DNA of 14,854 nucleotides from Lachnoclostridium sp. UBA7215. GTDB taxonomy: Bacteria > Bacillota > Clostridia > Lachnospirales > Lachnospiraceae. The notes under the pieces were generated by a model. The model searched no databases. It was not told the DNA's origin and saw only the letters and a list, made by a program, of their open reading frames with translations. Location of the stretch: contig DKUB01000063.1 of NCBI GenBank assembly GCA_002490465.1, positions 1-14,854 on the forward strand, given 5' to 3'. The position numbers were made by a program, and so were the translations under genes. This document shows, in pieces, positions 14,809 through 14,854 of this stretch (positions within the stretch are counted from its first letter, which is position 1; each line of letters begins with the position of its first letter).

Positions 14809-14854
14809 CCATTTTTTAAAATAGAATCTTTATTCGCGCGAAGGCAAAGCTCGG

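Noticed and set aside
14809..14854. Open minus-strand frames at the right edge as the end of another gene
   Set aside because: All three frames close within 16 codons and give no recognisable C-terminus; the stretch is too short to judge.

Overview
The window looks like a chromosomal segment of a low-to-moderate GC, Gram-positive anaerobe, most likely a gut Clostridia/Lachnospiraceae relative. The reasons are strong AGGAGG-type ribosome binding sites, sigma-A promoters of TTGACA-17-TATAAT type, a class B sortase, a eukaryote-type NADP isocitrate dehydrogenase, a large DUF4982-like family 2 glycosidase and an Amt-PII fusion. The assignment is inference from gene content. I saw no rRNA, tRNA, CRISPR array, insertion sequence or prophage gene.

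Layout from left to right: the 3' tail of an unidentified plus-strand gene (2-94) meets, across a hairpin terminator, a minus-strand aspartate kinase (156-1475). A divergent promoter region follows. On the plus strand then come a small unknown protein (1664-1921), two consecutive G3E/COG0523-type GTPases (2001-3089 with a His-rich metal-binding stretch; 3158-4111, a degenerate GTPase fused to a DUF1980/YcgQ-like domain), and NADP-isocitrate dehydrogenase (4184-5389) from its own near-consensus promoter. A bidirectional terminator separates this from a 1140-residue cytoplasmic GH2 glycosidase on the minus strand (5424-8846). A divergent, near-consensus promoter starts a tight plus-strand operon of GNAT acetyltransferase, class B sortase and a kinase/receiver-like protein that has lost its phosphorylation residues (8968-11402). 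The last gene overlaps by 24 bases the end of a minus-strand single-pass membrane protein (11379-12137). A consensus promoter and a leader hairpin with terminator form precede an ammonium transporter with a fused PII domain (12313-14103). A shared hairpin terminator separates it from a minus-strand beta-carbonic anhydrase (14180-14743).

Themes: amino-acid and nitrogen metabolism (aspartate kinase; isocitrate dehydrogenase, which makes the 2-oxoglutarate that PII proteins sense; Amt-PII), metal handling (the GTPase pair), envelope protein anchoring (sortase operon) and glycan breakdown (GH2). Most genes are ordinary housekeeping or accessory genes. The parts that most deserve attention are the phosphorylation-dead kinase/receiver protein in the sortase operon, the terminator-like hairpin lying between the amt promoter and amt, the Amt-PII fusion lacking the T-loop tyrosine, and the paired GTPases.
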